Positions 14,315 through 23,138 of a stretch of 64,000 nt of DNA are shown here, in pieces. Numbering within the stretch: the first letter of the stretch is position 1; every line of letters starts with the position of its first letter. The stretch is from positions 2,480,001 through 2,544,000 of the forward strand of contig OZ240213.1 of the NCBI GenBank assembly GCA_965197555.1, in the 5' to 3' direction. Source of the DNA: G965197555 sp965197555 (lineage in GTDB: Bacteria > Chloroflexota > Dehalococcoidia > Lucifugimonadales > UBA3495). Below the pieces are notes generated by a model. The model was not told where the DNA came from and did not search any database. It saw nothing but the letters and a program-made list of their open reading frames with translations. A program made the position numbers and the translations under genes.

Positions 14315-15700
14315 ATGGAATCAAGCTACGATGTGGTGGTTATTGGAGCCGGGCCTGGTGGCTACGTGGCTGCTATCCGCGCGGGACAGCTAGGGCTCAA
14401 GACGGCTATCGTGGAGCGTGAAGCTTTGGGTGGGGTCTGCCTCAACTGGGGTTGTATCCCAAGCAAAGCTTTGCTCAAAAACGCTGAGATTCTTTCCTAC
14501 TTCCATCGGGCCGAAGAGTTTGGGTTCAGCTTCGATAATTTTCACGCCGATTACGCCACGGCCATCGAGCGCAGCAGGAAGGTAGTTGACCGCAACACTC
14601 GGGGTGTTGCCTACCTGCTGCGGAAAAATAAGGTTGACCACATCGAAGGCGAGGCGAGGTTCCAAGACAAAGGCACTGTAGAGATATCCCCCGGCGGTCG
14701 CGTCATCACCGGCAAAAACATCATAATCGCCACCGGCTCAAGGCCTCGCTCCATCCCGCCTTTGCCCATCGACGGTGAAAAAATCATCACCAGCCGGGAA
14801 TCCATTGTATTGGCGCAACTGCCTTCCTCGGTGGTCATTGTTGGAGGGGGAGCTATAGGCGCCGAGTTCGCGTACCTTTATCGAGCCTACGGGGTTGAGG
14901 TTACGGTGGTGGAGCTATTGCCTCGATTGGTACCCAACGAGGACGAAGAGATAAGCAGCATATTGGAACGCAGCTTCGTCCGGCAGGGCATCCAAGTTAT
15001 TACTGGAGCCAGGGTCACCGGGGCTGATGTGGAGGCTGGCTCCGTTACTGTCAACGTGGACAAGGACGGGGTGCAGCAGCAAATCCCTTGCGACAAGGTC
15101 CTGGTCGCCATCGGGGTCCAGAGCAACATCGAAGAATTGGGACTGGATGGGCTCGGCATCGCCATGGAGGGGGGAGGCATCCAAATCAATGACACTATGG
15201 CGACCAACCTTCCAGGTATCTACGCCGTCGGCGACGTTACTGGAAAAATGGCTCTCGCCCACGTGGCATCTGCCCAAGGCGTGGTGGCTGCGGAGCACAT
15301 CGCCGGGATGGAGACTTCGCCCTTGGACTACACTTGGATGCCCCGGGCGACCTATTGCCAGCCGCAGGTAGCCAGCTTTGGTCTCACGGAAGCCCAGGCC
15401 AAAGAGCAGGGATACGACGTCAAGGTGGGTAGCTTCCACGTCCAAGCCAATGGCAAAGCCCTGGCCATGGGGGAGACCGAGGGAATCGTAAAGCTGGTGG
15501 TGGACAGCCAGTATGGGGAGTTGCTCGGCGGTCATATGATTGGCCCGGAGGTCACCGAGCTTTTGGGAGAGCTGGCCATGACCAAAATGCTGGAAGGGAC
15601 TACCCTTGAGCTAGGCTGGGCGGTCCACCCCCACCCTTCCATCTCCGAAATGTTAAAGGAGGCGTCGCTGGCGGCCCAGGGGCAGGCCATTCACATGTAG
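14315..15700 (+). CDS. lpdA: Dihydrolipoyl dehydrogenase (E3)
   Basis: 461 residues, normal length. FAD-binding VVIGAGPGGYVAA (8-20); redox disulfide GGVCLNWGCIPSK (C42, C47); NAD-binding VVIVGGGAIGAEFA; YAVGDVTGKMALAHVA; C-terminal active-site HPHPSISEM. It reoxidises dihydrolipoamide of 2-oxoacid dehydrogenase or glycine-cleavage complexes with NAD+. AAGGATTAA precedes the ATG. The E2 gene of the same pathway lies 3.5 kb downstream, with the ferredoxin-type oxidoreductase between. Confidence 0.96.
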   Translation: MESSYDVVVIGAGPGGYVAAIRAGQLGLKTAIVEREALGGVCLNWGCIPSKALLKNAEILSYFHRAEEFGFSFDNFHADYATAIERSRKVVDRNTRGVAYLLRKNKVDHIEGEARFQDKGTVEISPGGRVITGKNIIIATGSRPRSIPPLPIDGEKIITSRESIVLAQLPSSVVIVGGGAIGAEFAYLYRAYGVEVTVVELLPRLVPNEDEEISSILERSFVRQGIQVITGARVTGADVEAGSVTVNVDKDGVQQQIPCDKVLVAIGVQSNIEELGLDGLGIAMEGGGIQINDTMATNLPGIYAVGDVTGKMALAHVASAQGVVAAEHIAGMETSPLDYTWMPRATYCQPQVASFGLTEAQAKEQGYDVKVGSFHVQANGKALAMGETEGIVKLVVDSQYGELLGGHMIGPEVTELLGELAMTKMLEGTTLELGWAVHPHPSISEMLKEASLAAQGQAIHM

Positions 15701-16042
15701 CCGATCAGACCGGAGCATAAGTCAAGAATTGGCGCCCAATAGTGTCGAATATCGTCGCCAGTTGAGGCTCCATTGCTACAACAGCTTCCTGGCTGTATAC
15801 TAGCCGGTATCCCAAAGTGGACTTGCGATTAAACATTGTGGTATCGCATGATGGTCTTGTGCCTCAGCGCGATGCCTGCCTACCGTTAAGCAACTGTCTT
15901 CCCTCACTCCCTGCGCTTGTTCCATTGGAAGATGGATTACTGAGACACAGGCGGGGTCAGGATGAGGGCTCCGGCAAGCCAAGAAAAAAGCATTGCCGGT
16001 TAGCCGTAACAAGGACATTTACGACCTAACAGGAGCGAGAAT
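15701..16042. other. Leader region of the 2-oxoacid oxidoreductase operon
   Basis: 342 bases between lpdA and korA. A good promoter lies at 15773-15801, so the mRNA would carry a leader of about 235 nt. No riboswitch family is recognised. Weak frames in the leader show no ribosome binding site or coding character that I would defend. Confidence 0.4.
15773..15801 (+). promoter_or_regulatory. Promoter of korAB
   Basis: TTGCTA (15773-15778), a 17-bp spacer, TATACT (15796-15801). The transcript would start near 15808. Confidence 0.6.
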
Positions 16043-17821
16043 ATGGGGTTAGGGAGCTTTGATTTTTCCCTGGCGATTGGGGGCGAGGCTGGGCAGGGCA
16101 TCGCGACCCCAGGCGATATTCTTGCTCGAATATTCGTCAGAAGGGGTCTTCACCTCAACACCTACAATGCATACCAGTCGATAATTCGAGGCGGTCACAT
16201 CTTCCTCACCATCAGGGTGTGCGACGCTCCAATCTACAGCCATGGCGACAAGCTGGATCTGTTGTTGTGTCTGAACCAGGACACCATGGACCGGCACCTG
16301 CACCTTATGGGGCCTGGAAGCAGGGTGGTCTATAACAGCGATGGTGTCACCCCTGGAGAACCCAATGAGGGAGCACAGTTGTGTCCCATGCCTGTGGCCG
16401 GGGTAACCGGCAACCGCAATAGACTGGTCCAGAATACAGCAGCAGTCGGGATCATGATGGCCCTACTGCGTCTGGACTTCGAGCTTCTGGAAGAAAGTCT
16501 GACCCTTCGGTTCGGGCGTCAGGGCCAAGCGGTGATCGACGAGAACGTGAGTGTTGCCCGGGCTGGCTTTAATTACGCCATTGAGAACTTCGAGCCGTTT
16601 CCCAGCCCGCCGCCCACTGGCCCGACTCCCTTCGCGGTCTGGTCGGGTAACGAAGCTTTGGCCATGGGCGGGGCTGCTGCGGGGGTTAAGTTCTACGCGG
16701 CTTACCCCATGAGCCCCTCCACCGGAGTGCTGCACTGGATGGCCCAAAACGCCCGCAACCTAGGGATAATGGTGCGCCAAGTAGAGGACGAGATAGCTGT
16801 TGCCAACATGGTTATCGGCGCCGCCCATGCTGGTTGCCGGGCCATGTGCGCCACCTCGGGCGGTGGCTTTGCGTTAATGACCGAGGCCATTGGCAGCGCC
16901 GGAATGATGGAGATCCCTGCTGTATTTATTAATGTGCAGCGTGCCGGGCCCTCCACCGGGGTACCTACCAAGACCGAGCAAGGAGACCTTTGGCAGGCTC
17001 TCGGCGCTAGCCAGGGTGACTTCGAACGCTTGATCGTGGCGCCGATAGACCCTCTGGATGCTTTTAACACGATTCCTGAGCTGTTCAACCTTGCTGACAG
17101 GAGCCAGTGCCCGGGCATCGTGATCTCAGACCTTTTAATCTCAGAAGGCAGGTACAGTGTCGATCCCAGTGACATTAACATGATTCCAACCATTGATCGG
17201 GGAGACCTGATAACGGAGCCTGCCTCCCCCAATGGTTACATGCGGTTCAAAGATACTGAAAGCGGAGTTTCTCCAAGGGCGCTGCCAGGGCTGGAGGGTT
17301 ACGTTCACGTTGTGGCCACCGACGAGCACGACGAGGACTCCATGCTAATCAGCGACGAGTTCACCCATCCTCACAAGCGACGCAGGATGGTGGAGAAACG
17401 GGCCCGAAAGCTCATGAATGTCCTCGATGACATCGCGCCACCTGAGTTGCAAGGACCCGAAGATGCTGATGTCACCCTCTTGGGTTGGGGGTCCACCTAC
17501 GGTGTGATCAAAGACGCCATCGAACTATTGAAACAAAGAGGGGTAACCGCCAACCAACTGCCGGTGAAGTGGATAGTGCCACTCCACGGCGAAGCCATAG
17601 CCGATGTTGTGTCCCAGGCCAAATTCACCATCATTGTCGAAAACAACTACTCCGGCCAATTCTCCCGATATCTAAGAAGCGAGACCGGTCTGGTTGTTGA
17701 CGGCCATATCCGCAAGTACGACGGTGAGCCATTCATGCCCCATCATATAGTTGACGGCGTCATGGAAATGCTCGCCAAGAAGACCGACCGCTACGTTCCC
17801 TACCAGGAAGTCATTACCTAA
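16043..17821 (+). CDS. korA: 2-oxoacid:ferredoxin oxidoreductase, fused gamma-alpha subunit
   Basis: 592 residues. Residues about 1-190 are the gamma domain (IGGEAGQGIATPGD near the N-terminus, RGGHIFLTIRV). Residues about 200-590 are the alpha pyrimidine domain (GNEALAMGGAAAGVKFYAAY, PSTGVPTKTEQGDL). With KorB it oxidatively decarboxylates a 2-oxoacid to acyl-CoA, reducing ferredoxin. 2-Oxoglutarate is the commonest substrate of this fused form, but the sequence does not prove it. AGGAGCGAGAAT precedes the ATG. The end of the gene runs into a 14-bp tandem repeat. Confidence 0.92.
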   Translation: MGLGSFDFSLAIGGEAGQGIATPGDILARIFVRRGLHLNTYNAYQSIIRGGHIFLTIRVCDAPIYSHGDKLDLLLCLNQDTMDRHLHLMGPGSRVVYNSDGVTPGEPNEGAQLCPMPVAGVTGNRNRLVQNTAAVGIMMALLRLDFELLEESLTLRFGRQGQAVIDENVSVARAGFNYAIENFEPFPSPPPTGPTPFAVWSGNEALAMGGAAAGVKFYAAYPMSPSTGVLHWMAQNARNLGIMVRQVEDEIAVANMVIGAAHAGCRAMCATSGGGFALMTEAIGSAGMMEIPAVFINVQRAGPSTGVPTKTEQGDLWQALGASQGDFERLIVAPIDPLDAFNTIPELFNLADRSQCPGIVISDLLISEGRYSVDPSDINMIPTIDRGDLITEPASPNGYMRFKDTESGVSPRALPGLEGYVHVVATDEHDEDSMLISDEFTHPHKRRRMVEKRARKLMNVLDDIAPPELQGPEDADVTLLGWGSTYGVIKDAIELLKQRGVTANQLPVKWIVPLHGEAIADVVSQAKFTIIVENNYSGQFSRYLRSETGLVVDGHIRKYDGEPFMPHHIVDGVMEMLAKKTDRYVPYQEVIT

Positions 17822-17862
17822 GAGTCATTACCTAGAAGTGATTACTCTAAAGTGATTACTTA
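17807..17862 (+). repeat. Four tandem copies of a 14-bp unit spanning the korA stop
   Basis: Units are GAAGTCATTACCTA (17807), AGAGTCATTACCTA (17821), GAAGTGATTACTCT (17835) and AAAGTGATTACTTA (17849). The first supplies the last codons and stop of korA; the last abuts AAGGAG, the korB ribosome binding site. It looks like repeat expansion in the intercistronic gap. Each unit adds 14 nt of spacing between the two subunit genes. Confidence 0.85.
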
Positions 17863-17875
17863 AAGGAGTGCGCGC

Positions 17876-18787
17876 ATGGCCACTACCATCGACGTTGCTG
17901 AAGGCAAACCACTGGCCCAACTGACCGCCAGAGACTTTAAAGGCCAGGTTGACCCGGACTGGTGCGCGGGATGCGGAGACTTTGGAGTGCTCAACGCCCT
18001 CCAGCGGGCCTGCGCGGAGCTGGGACTACGGCCCCATGAGATCCTGACCGTTAGTGGCATCGGCTGTTCATCCAACCTGCCTGGATATTTCAATGCCAAT
18101 GGCATGCACACTCTCCACGGTCGTGCATTGGCTGTGGCCACCGGTGCAAAACTGGGGAACCATGAACTCAATGTTATCGTCACCGGTGGGGACGGTGATG
18201 GGTACGGTATCGGCGGCAACCACTTCGCTCACATCGCTCGCCGCAACGTTGACTTGACTTATGTTGTAATGAACAACCAGATCTACGGACTGACGACGGG
18301 CCAGATTTCCCCTACTAGTAGCCTGGGAATGAGGACCAAGAGCACGCCGTTCGGCAGCGTGGAGATGCCGGTCAATCCAATAACCTCGGCTATCATGAAC
18401 GGCGCTACCTTCGTGGCTCGGGGCTACAGCAGCGACGTGAGGCACCTGACAGACTTGATCAAGAAGGCCATTCTGCACAAAGGCTTCTCTCTGGTGGACA
18501 TATTCAGCCCGTGCGTCACTTTCAACCTTGACAACGGCCACTCGTTCTTCAAGGACCGGGTGCGGAAGCTGGAGGATGAGGACCACGACGCCAACGATTG
18601 GAAGAGCGCTTGCGAAAAAGCGCTGATGTGGGGCGACGATATCTACACCGGGCTCTTTCTGCAGTTGGAAGGCAGGCCCACCCTGGGGGAGAGGGAGACC
18701 GTTCTTAACGAGGGTGGCCCGCTATGCCACCGTCCTCTAGGGCTCACCCAGGAGCAGGCCGACAGAATCATAAGCAGAATGATCTAA
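17876..18787 (+). CDS. korB: 2-oxoacid:ferredoxin oxidoreductase beta subunit
   Basis: 303 residues. Cysteines for a [4Fe-4S] cluster lie in DWCAGCGDFG (C30, C33), GIGCSS and SPCVTF. The thiamine-pyrophosphate motif begins at TGGDGDGYGIGGNHF and ends about MNNQIYGLTTGQ. It partners the upstream alpha subunit and passes electrons to ferredoxin. AAAGGAG lies 7 nt before the ATG. The pair is followed by a terminator. Confidence 0.94.
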   Translation: MATTIDVAEGKPLAQLTARDFKGQVDPDWCAGCGDFGVLNALQRACAELGLRPHEILTVSGIGCSSNLPGYFNANGMHTLHGRALAVATGAKLGNHELNVIVTGGDGDGYGIGGNHFAHIARRNVDLTYVVMNNQIYGLTTGQISPTSSLGMRTKSTPFGSVEMPVNPITSAIMNGATFVARGYSSDVRHLTDLIKKAILHKGFSLVDIFSPCVTFNLDNGHSFFKDRVRKLEDEDHDANDWKSACEKALMWGDDIYTGLFLQLEGRPTLGERETVLNEGGPLCHRPLGLTQEQADRIISRMI

Positions 18788-18842
18788 CGTCCAGCGCTGC
18801 CGGGAACCCCGGAGCGCATCGCGCTGTGATAAGCAAGGTTTA

Positions 18843-18863
18843 GGGCGGTCCAGCGGGCCGCCC
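18843..18863 (+). terminator. Terminator of korAB
   Basis: GGGCGGTCC and GGGCCGCCC form a 9-bp stem with one T-G pair and loop AGC, followed by TTTCCTCT. Confidence 0.75.
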
Positions 18864-18953
18864 TTTCCTCTAGTCAACTAACCGGCCGTCGCCAACCTTG
18901 GCCTGCCCACCAAGGCAGGAGTGCTACTGGTTGGTCGGGGGCCTACTCACGCC

Positions 18954-18982
18954 TTGCCCCTCCCCAATAGGTGCTTTATTAT
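18954..18982 (+). promoter_or_regulatory. Candidate promoter of the E2 gene
   Basis: TTGCCC (18954-18959), a 17-bp spacer, TATTAT (18977-18982). Confidence 0.45.
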
Positions 18983-19173
18983 CTATGCAAAATTCGACGG
19001 CCATGATGACTCTGGGCAAGAGGGGCTAGGCAACCATCTAGTAACTATCTCAAAGGATGGTTCGCCACACTTCCCACCACCAACGAGGAAGGAAGACTAT
19101 CAGCACCGAAGCCCGTCGACAGTCCCAGATGGAAGCATACAATTTTGAGTTAGTGTCTTAGCGGGAGGATGTC

Positions 19174-20568
19174 TTGGCAACATCGATCGTCATGCCCCAG
19201 ATGGGCTACGACATGCAAGAGGGCACGGTGGTGCGCTGGCATAAAAAAGAGGGCGACCCGGTGGTGAGGGGCGAGGTCATCGCTGATATCGAAACGGACA
19301 AGGCGACGGTGGAGTTCGAGGCGTTTACCGCCGGTGTCCTGCGCAAGATAGTGGTGGAAGAGGGCATCGCCATACCTGTCGGTGAGTTGATAGCTGTCAT
19401 CACCGACCCTGACGAACCCCTGCCCGAGGGTATTGTTGCGGTAGATGCCCGGGCGGCCCCCAACGCTGCCTCTGCAGCTACTGCGCCAGGACCCACCGCT
19501 GCCCCGGCACCGGCCGCCGACGCTCCGCCAGCAGCTCCGACGGGTGAGATTCGTGCCTCTCCCATTGCTCGCCGCCTTGCCCGGGAACGAGGTATAGACT
19601 TGTCCCAAGTGGCCGGGACCGGTCCCGGGGGGAGAATTGTCGAGCAGGATATCGCCAACTTGGAGCAGGCTTCGGCGGTGCCCGCCGCTGCGGCTGCTCC
19701 GGATGGCGAGGTCCGCGCTTCCCCCATTGCCCGCCGTCTAGCCCGGGAGCGAGGCATCGACCTTTCTCAAATCAGTGGAACCGGCCCAGGTGGAAGAATC
19801 GTCGAGCAGGACGTAGTGTCCTACACGCCCTCCGCGGCTCCTCCCGCTGTTGTAGTCCCAGCCGAAGCAGCGGCCCCCACCGGAGAGGAGCGGGCGGAGT
19901 TGTCCCGTATGCGGCAGACTATTGCCAAAGTGACGGCCGACAGCAAGCGAGAGGCCCCTCATTTCTACGTGGCGTCGACGGTTGACATGACCAAAGCGAT
20001 GGACGTCCGGCGGGACATCAACGACGCGGTTACTGCGGAGATTCGGGTGAGCGTCAACGACCTCATTATCAAGGCTTGTGCTCTGGCCCTGAGTACCCTT
20101 CCCAAGTTCAATGCCTTCTTCCGGGGCGACCATCTCCAGATGAATGCAAGTGTCAACATTGGAATCGCGATCGCGCTAGAAGCTGGCTTGATTGTGCCAG
20201 GCATCAGTGCCTGCGAGAGCAAGAGCTTGCTGGAGATCGCCGCCGCCAGCAGTGACTTAATCGCCCGGGCCAACAACGGCACTCTGCGGAATGAAGAGTA
20301 TAGCGGCACCACCTTCAGCATCAGCAATCTGGGGATGTTTGATGTGGAGAGCTTTTCGGCGATCATCTATCCTCCCCATGCTGCCGTCCTAGCGGTGGGT
20401 ACCGTCAAGGAGCAACCAGTGGCCCGGGACGGCCAACTGGCTATAGCGCCGGTGATGACGGCTACACTTTCGGTAGACCACCGGGTGGCCGATGGTGCGG
20501 AGGCGGCCCAATTCCTGATGGAGGTCAAGAAGCTGCTGCAGAATCCATTGAGGCTGATGCTGGAATGA
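19174..20568 (+). CDS. Dihydrolipoamide acyltransferase (E2) with two peripheral-subunit-binding domains
   Basis: 464 residues. A single lipoyl domain has the lipoylated Lys in IETDKATVEFEA (K43). An Ala/Pro-rich linker is followed by two near-identical peripheral-subunit-binding domains (about 128-163 and 181-216, each RASPIARRLARERGIDLSQ then GTGPGGRIVEQD). The catalytic acyltransferase domain ends with DHRVADG (His about 436). Most E2 proteins carry one such binding domain. It transfers an acyl group from lipoate to CoA. The start is TTG behind GGGAGGATGTC. No E1 gene is adjacent; E3 (lpdA) is 3.5 kb upstream. Confidence 0.93.
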   Translation: MATSIVMPQMGYDMQEGTVVRWHKKEGDPVVRGEVIADIETDKATVEFEAFTAGVLRKIVVEEGIAIPVGELIAVITDPDEPLPEGIVAVDARAAPNAASAATAPGPTAAPAPAADAPPAAPTGEIRASPIARRLARERGIDLSQVAGTGPGGRIVEQDIANLEQASAVPAAAAAPDGEVRASPIARRLARERGIDLSQISGTGPGGRIVEQDVVSYTPSAAPPAVVVPAEAAAPTGEERAELSRMRQTIAKVTADSKREAPHFYVASTVDMTKAMDVRRDINDAVTAEIRVSVNDLIIKACALALSTLPKFNAFFRGDHLQMNASVNIGIAIALEAGLIVPGISACESKSLLEIAAASSDLIARANNGTLRNEEYSGTTFSISNLGMFDVESFSAIIYPPHAAVLAVGTVKEQPVARDGQLAIAPVMTATLSVDHRVADGAEAAQFLMEVKKLLQNPLRLMLE

Positions 20569-20613
20569 GCTTTCAGCGATCAGCCGTTAGCTAATAGCCG
20601 GGGAGGAATCACT

Positions 20614-22251
20614 TTGGCGAGAATGACCGGAGGGCAAGCAGTAACTCAGTCGCTGATGGCTCAGGGAGTCGATACTGTATTCGGCATTGTGTCGGTGCAC
20701 AACTTAGACCTATTCGACGCCCTGTTTGATAGCAAGGATGGCCTTCGTTTCATCGGTGGCCGCTTGGAGTTGGGCTGTGGGTTCATGGCCGACGGGTACT
20801 CCAGGGCTACCGGCAGGCCCGGAGTTTTGATCACCAGCACCGGGCCCGGAGCAGCGGATTCCATGGGAGCCATGGGTGAAGCTTATTTTTCCGGCTCTCC
20901 AATACTTCAGATCACCACCAACGTAGAGCAGGAATTCTTGGACCAAGGCCGGCTCGCCACCCACGAGACCAAGGACCAGTTGGGGATGTTCCGGGCAGTG
21001 ACCGACTGGAACGCGATGATCAACGAAGTAGAGTCGATCCCGGACCATCTGCTGGAGGCCTTCCAACGGTTCCAGACCCGCCGCCCTCGGCCGATCGAGT
21101 TGGAAGTGCCGACAGATCTATTAGCGGAAAACGCGGAGGTGGAGGTCCTGGGACCGCGACAGCCTGAGGTGCCTCAAGGTGACTCCACTAAGGTGGAAGA
21201 GGGCCTTAAGCTGCTCTTAGAAGCCGAACGACCGGTCATAATGGTAGGCGAGGAAGTCCAAGGGCTTGGCGGCCACCAGGAAATCGTCCGGTTGGCCGAA
21301 ATGCTGGGGGCCCCGGTGGTGACCAGCGACGGCGCCAAGGGGGCCTTCCCGGAGGACCATCCGCTGTCTTTGGGCCAGACCCTGGGGCGGAGGATCTGGG
21401 GAGAGAACCCGGTGCAAGAGTGGCTGGGTACCTGCGATGTGGCCGTAGTTTTGGGGTCCATCCTTTCTTACCGCACCACCGCCGGCGTGGGCATGAAGCT
21501 GCCTGCAAAGGTGGTCCACGTGTTGATGGACGAGGACGCCATCGGCAAGAACTATCCCGCTACTGTGGCGATCGTGGGGAACTCGCAGGCTGTGGTAAGC
21601 CAATGGCTGTCGGCCATCGGCAATCGTGACGTTTACAAAGGGGATTCCTATCGCACCGAGATTGCCGGCCTGCGGGAAGAGATCTACCTGAACCTGAAGG
21701 ACCAATGGGGCAATGAGCTAAGGACCTTCGAGGCCATCCGTGCCGCTACACCCAGGGATACCATATTCTCCCTGGACCCCACGGTGCCCACCAGCCGGGC
21801 CAGCCGCTGCTTACCCATATACCAGCCCCGCACCTTTATGCATCCCCACGGTTGGGCCGGGCTGGGTTTCGCCTTCCCCGCAGCCCTGGGCGCCAAAGTA
21901 GGCAAGCCGGATAGTCCGGTGGTCTGCGTGACCGGCGACGGAGGGTTTCAGTACAATTTCCAAGAGTTGGCCACCGCCTCCCAATATGGCATACATCCCG
22001 TCGTCCTTATGTTCAACGACAATGCCTGGGGCGTGCTGAAGGGTTATCAGCAACAGCGGTTTGACGGGCGGTTGATGGGCACTGAGTTGGTCAACCCGGA
22101 CTTTGTAAAAATATTCGAGTCCTATGGTTTCCAAGGTACCAGAGTCTCCAAAGTGGACGAACTGGCCCAGGCGTTGTCATCGGCGTTAGCCGCCGGCGAG
22201 ACCCAACTCATTGAGGTCCAAATCCCTGACGGCTTTGGCGCCTTGGTATAG
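20614..22251 (+). CDS. Thiamine-pyrophosphate enzyme, acetolactate-synthase-like (1 of 3)
   Basis: 545 residues with the three-domain fold of acetolactate synthase, benzoylformate decarboxylase and related enzymes. The cofactor-activating Glu is kept in GGRLELGCGFMADGY. The TPP/Mg site runs from TGDGGFQYNFQELATASQYG to MFNDNAWG. No FAD-binding or ALS signature was pinned down, so the substrate is open: a 2-oxoacid decarboxylase or carboligase. TTG start with GGGGAGGAATC upstream. It follows E2 by 45 nt and is probably in the same operon. Confidence 0.82.
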   Translation: MARMTGGQAVTQSLMAQGVDTVFGIVSVHNLDLFDALFDSKDGLRFIGGRLELGCGFMADGYSRATGRPGVLITSTGPGAADSMGAMGEAYFSGSPILQITTNVEQEFLDQGRLATHETKDQLGMFRAVTDWNAMINEVESIPDHLLEAFQRFQTRRPRPIELEVPTDLLAENAEVEVLGPRQPEVPQGDSTKVEEGLKLLLEAERPVIMVGEEVQGLGGHQEIVRLAEMLGAPVVTSDGAKGAFPEDHPLSLGQTLGRRIWGENPVQEWLGTCDVAVVLGSILSYRTTAGVGMKLPAKVVHVLMDEDAIGKNYPATVAIVGNSQAVVSQWLSAIGNRDVYKGDSYRTEIAGLREEIYLNLKDQWGNELRTFEAIRAATPRDTIFSLDPTVPTSRASRCLPIYQPRTFMHPHGWAGLGFAFPAALGAKVGKPDSPVVCVTGDGGFQYNFQELATASQYGIHPVVLMFNDNAWGVLKGYQQQRFDGRLMGTELVNPDFVKIFESYGFQGTRVSKVDELAQALSSALAAGETQLIEVQIPDGFGALV

Positions 22252-22392
22252 TTCTAAGCCACATCAAAGACAACGCCTCAATGCTCATTGAGTTGCTGGC
22301 GTAGGTGTCTTCTCAATTGTGGGCTCAGACGCTGTAATAAGTTGCTTCTCGAACCCCCCTTTGGTTAATTGTTCAGGCCCGTTCTGTTTCTT

Positions 22393-22761
22393 TCATTCGC
22401 CGGCGCCCTCGGCTATCGCCACTATACGGTGGACGAAATCCCTCACTATCGGGCGGTTTTGCTCAATATCCTCATCTTCCATAAAATCGTGGTAGAAATT
22501 AGCATGGAACTGTTGAGCGACAGCGAAACTCGCTTTCAGTAGAGGCTCCTCATATTCTGAAGTGAGTAGTTCAACAACCTTCCTGGGCGCGGTATTCTTG
22601 CCGAAGTCCCAGCCTTTTTGTTGGGCCACTGCCATGACAGCGTGTGAAGCCGCGCCCCAAAGTTTCTCCGACCCCTGTAGTATGTCGCCTGATTCAAACT
22701 CCTGATCAGACTTTCCCAGAAAATCTCGGGCCGTTTGTATGTGTTCTTCTACCGTTGTCAT
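22393..22761 (-). CDS. Small helical protein, HEPN-like (PaREP1-type)
   Basis: 122 residues, all alpha by eye: EHIQTARDFLGKSDQEFESG, then LWGAASHAVMAVAQQKGW, and a later helix with FAVAQQFHANFYHDFM. The layout (paired helices, then KLWGAASHAVMA) resembles PaREP1/HEPN-like uptake proteins of archaea and Chloroflexota. The Rx4-6H RNase motif is not clear, so RNase activity is doubtful. It stands alone, convergent with the TPP enzyme. Confidence 0.55.
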   Translation of the reverse strand: MTTVEEHIQTARDFLGKSDQEFESGDILQGSEKLWGAASHAVMAVAQQKGWDFGKNTAPRKVVELLTSEYEEPLLKASFAVAQQFHANFYHDFMEDEDIEQNRPIVRDFVHRIVAIAEGAGE

Positions 22762-23138
22762 GGATATTCTCTATTGGCAATGCCCTGTTGACCCATTGTA
22801 TGTTTATATCACCTCTTCTGTTATGCCTTGGTTGACCGTCTGTCAGGCTGGCAGTAGATTGACAGCGCCATAGTCCCAGACTCCGATTATCAGGGTTCAT
22901 AACTTCAGCCTTCTGCTTGGGCGTGGGCATGAAGCTGCCGCAAAAAGTTAGTCCCCGTATTAACAGGCTTGTCGAGCCATGGACTCGTCCCATGGCACGC
23001 CAAGGCCGAATGGGGAGATTCGAGCTAGGTGGAGAACCAATAGCCCCTGGCAAATAGCTCCGTCGCCCTTGACATAAGCAACGGCGCTACAGTTAATCTA
23101 GGCTTGGCGCTCCTACCCGGTTACCTTGTGTACCCTAC
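22762..23138. other. Divergent intergenic region upstream of the ThyX-like gene
   Basis: 377 bases. A plus-strand promoter lies at 23069-23099. I find no convincing gene or RNA in the remainder. Confidence 0.4.
23069..23099 (+). promoter_or_regulatory. Promoter of the double ThyX-like gene
   Basis: A perfect TTGACA (23069-23074) and TAATCT (23094-23099) with a longer than ideal 19-bp spacer. The transcript would begin about 33 nt before the TTG start. Confidence 0.5.

Larger units (their letters stand above)
18788..19173. other. Intergenic gap with terminator and E2 promoter
   Basis: 386 bases. It contains the korB terminator (18843-18863) and a candidate promoter (18954-18982) for the E2 gene, leaving a leader of about 185 nt. 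I see no gene in it. Confidence 0.5.

Noticed and set aside
17807..17862. Possible CRISPR array
   Set aside because: The units are contiguous 14-mers without spacers, far too short for CRISPR repeats, and no cas gene is present.
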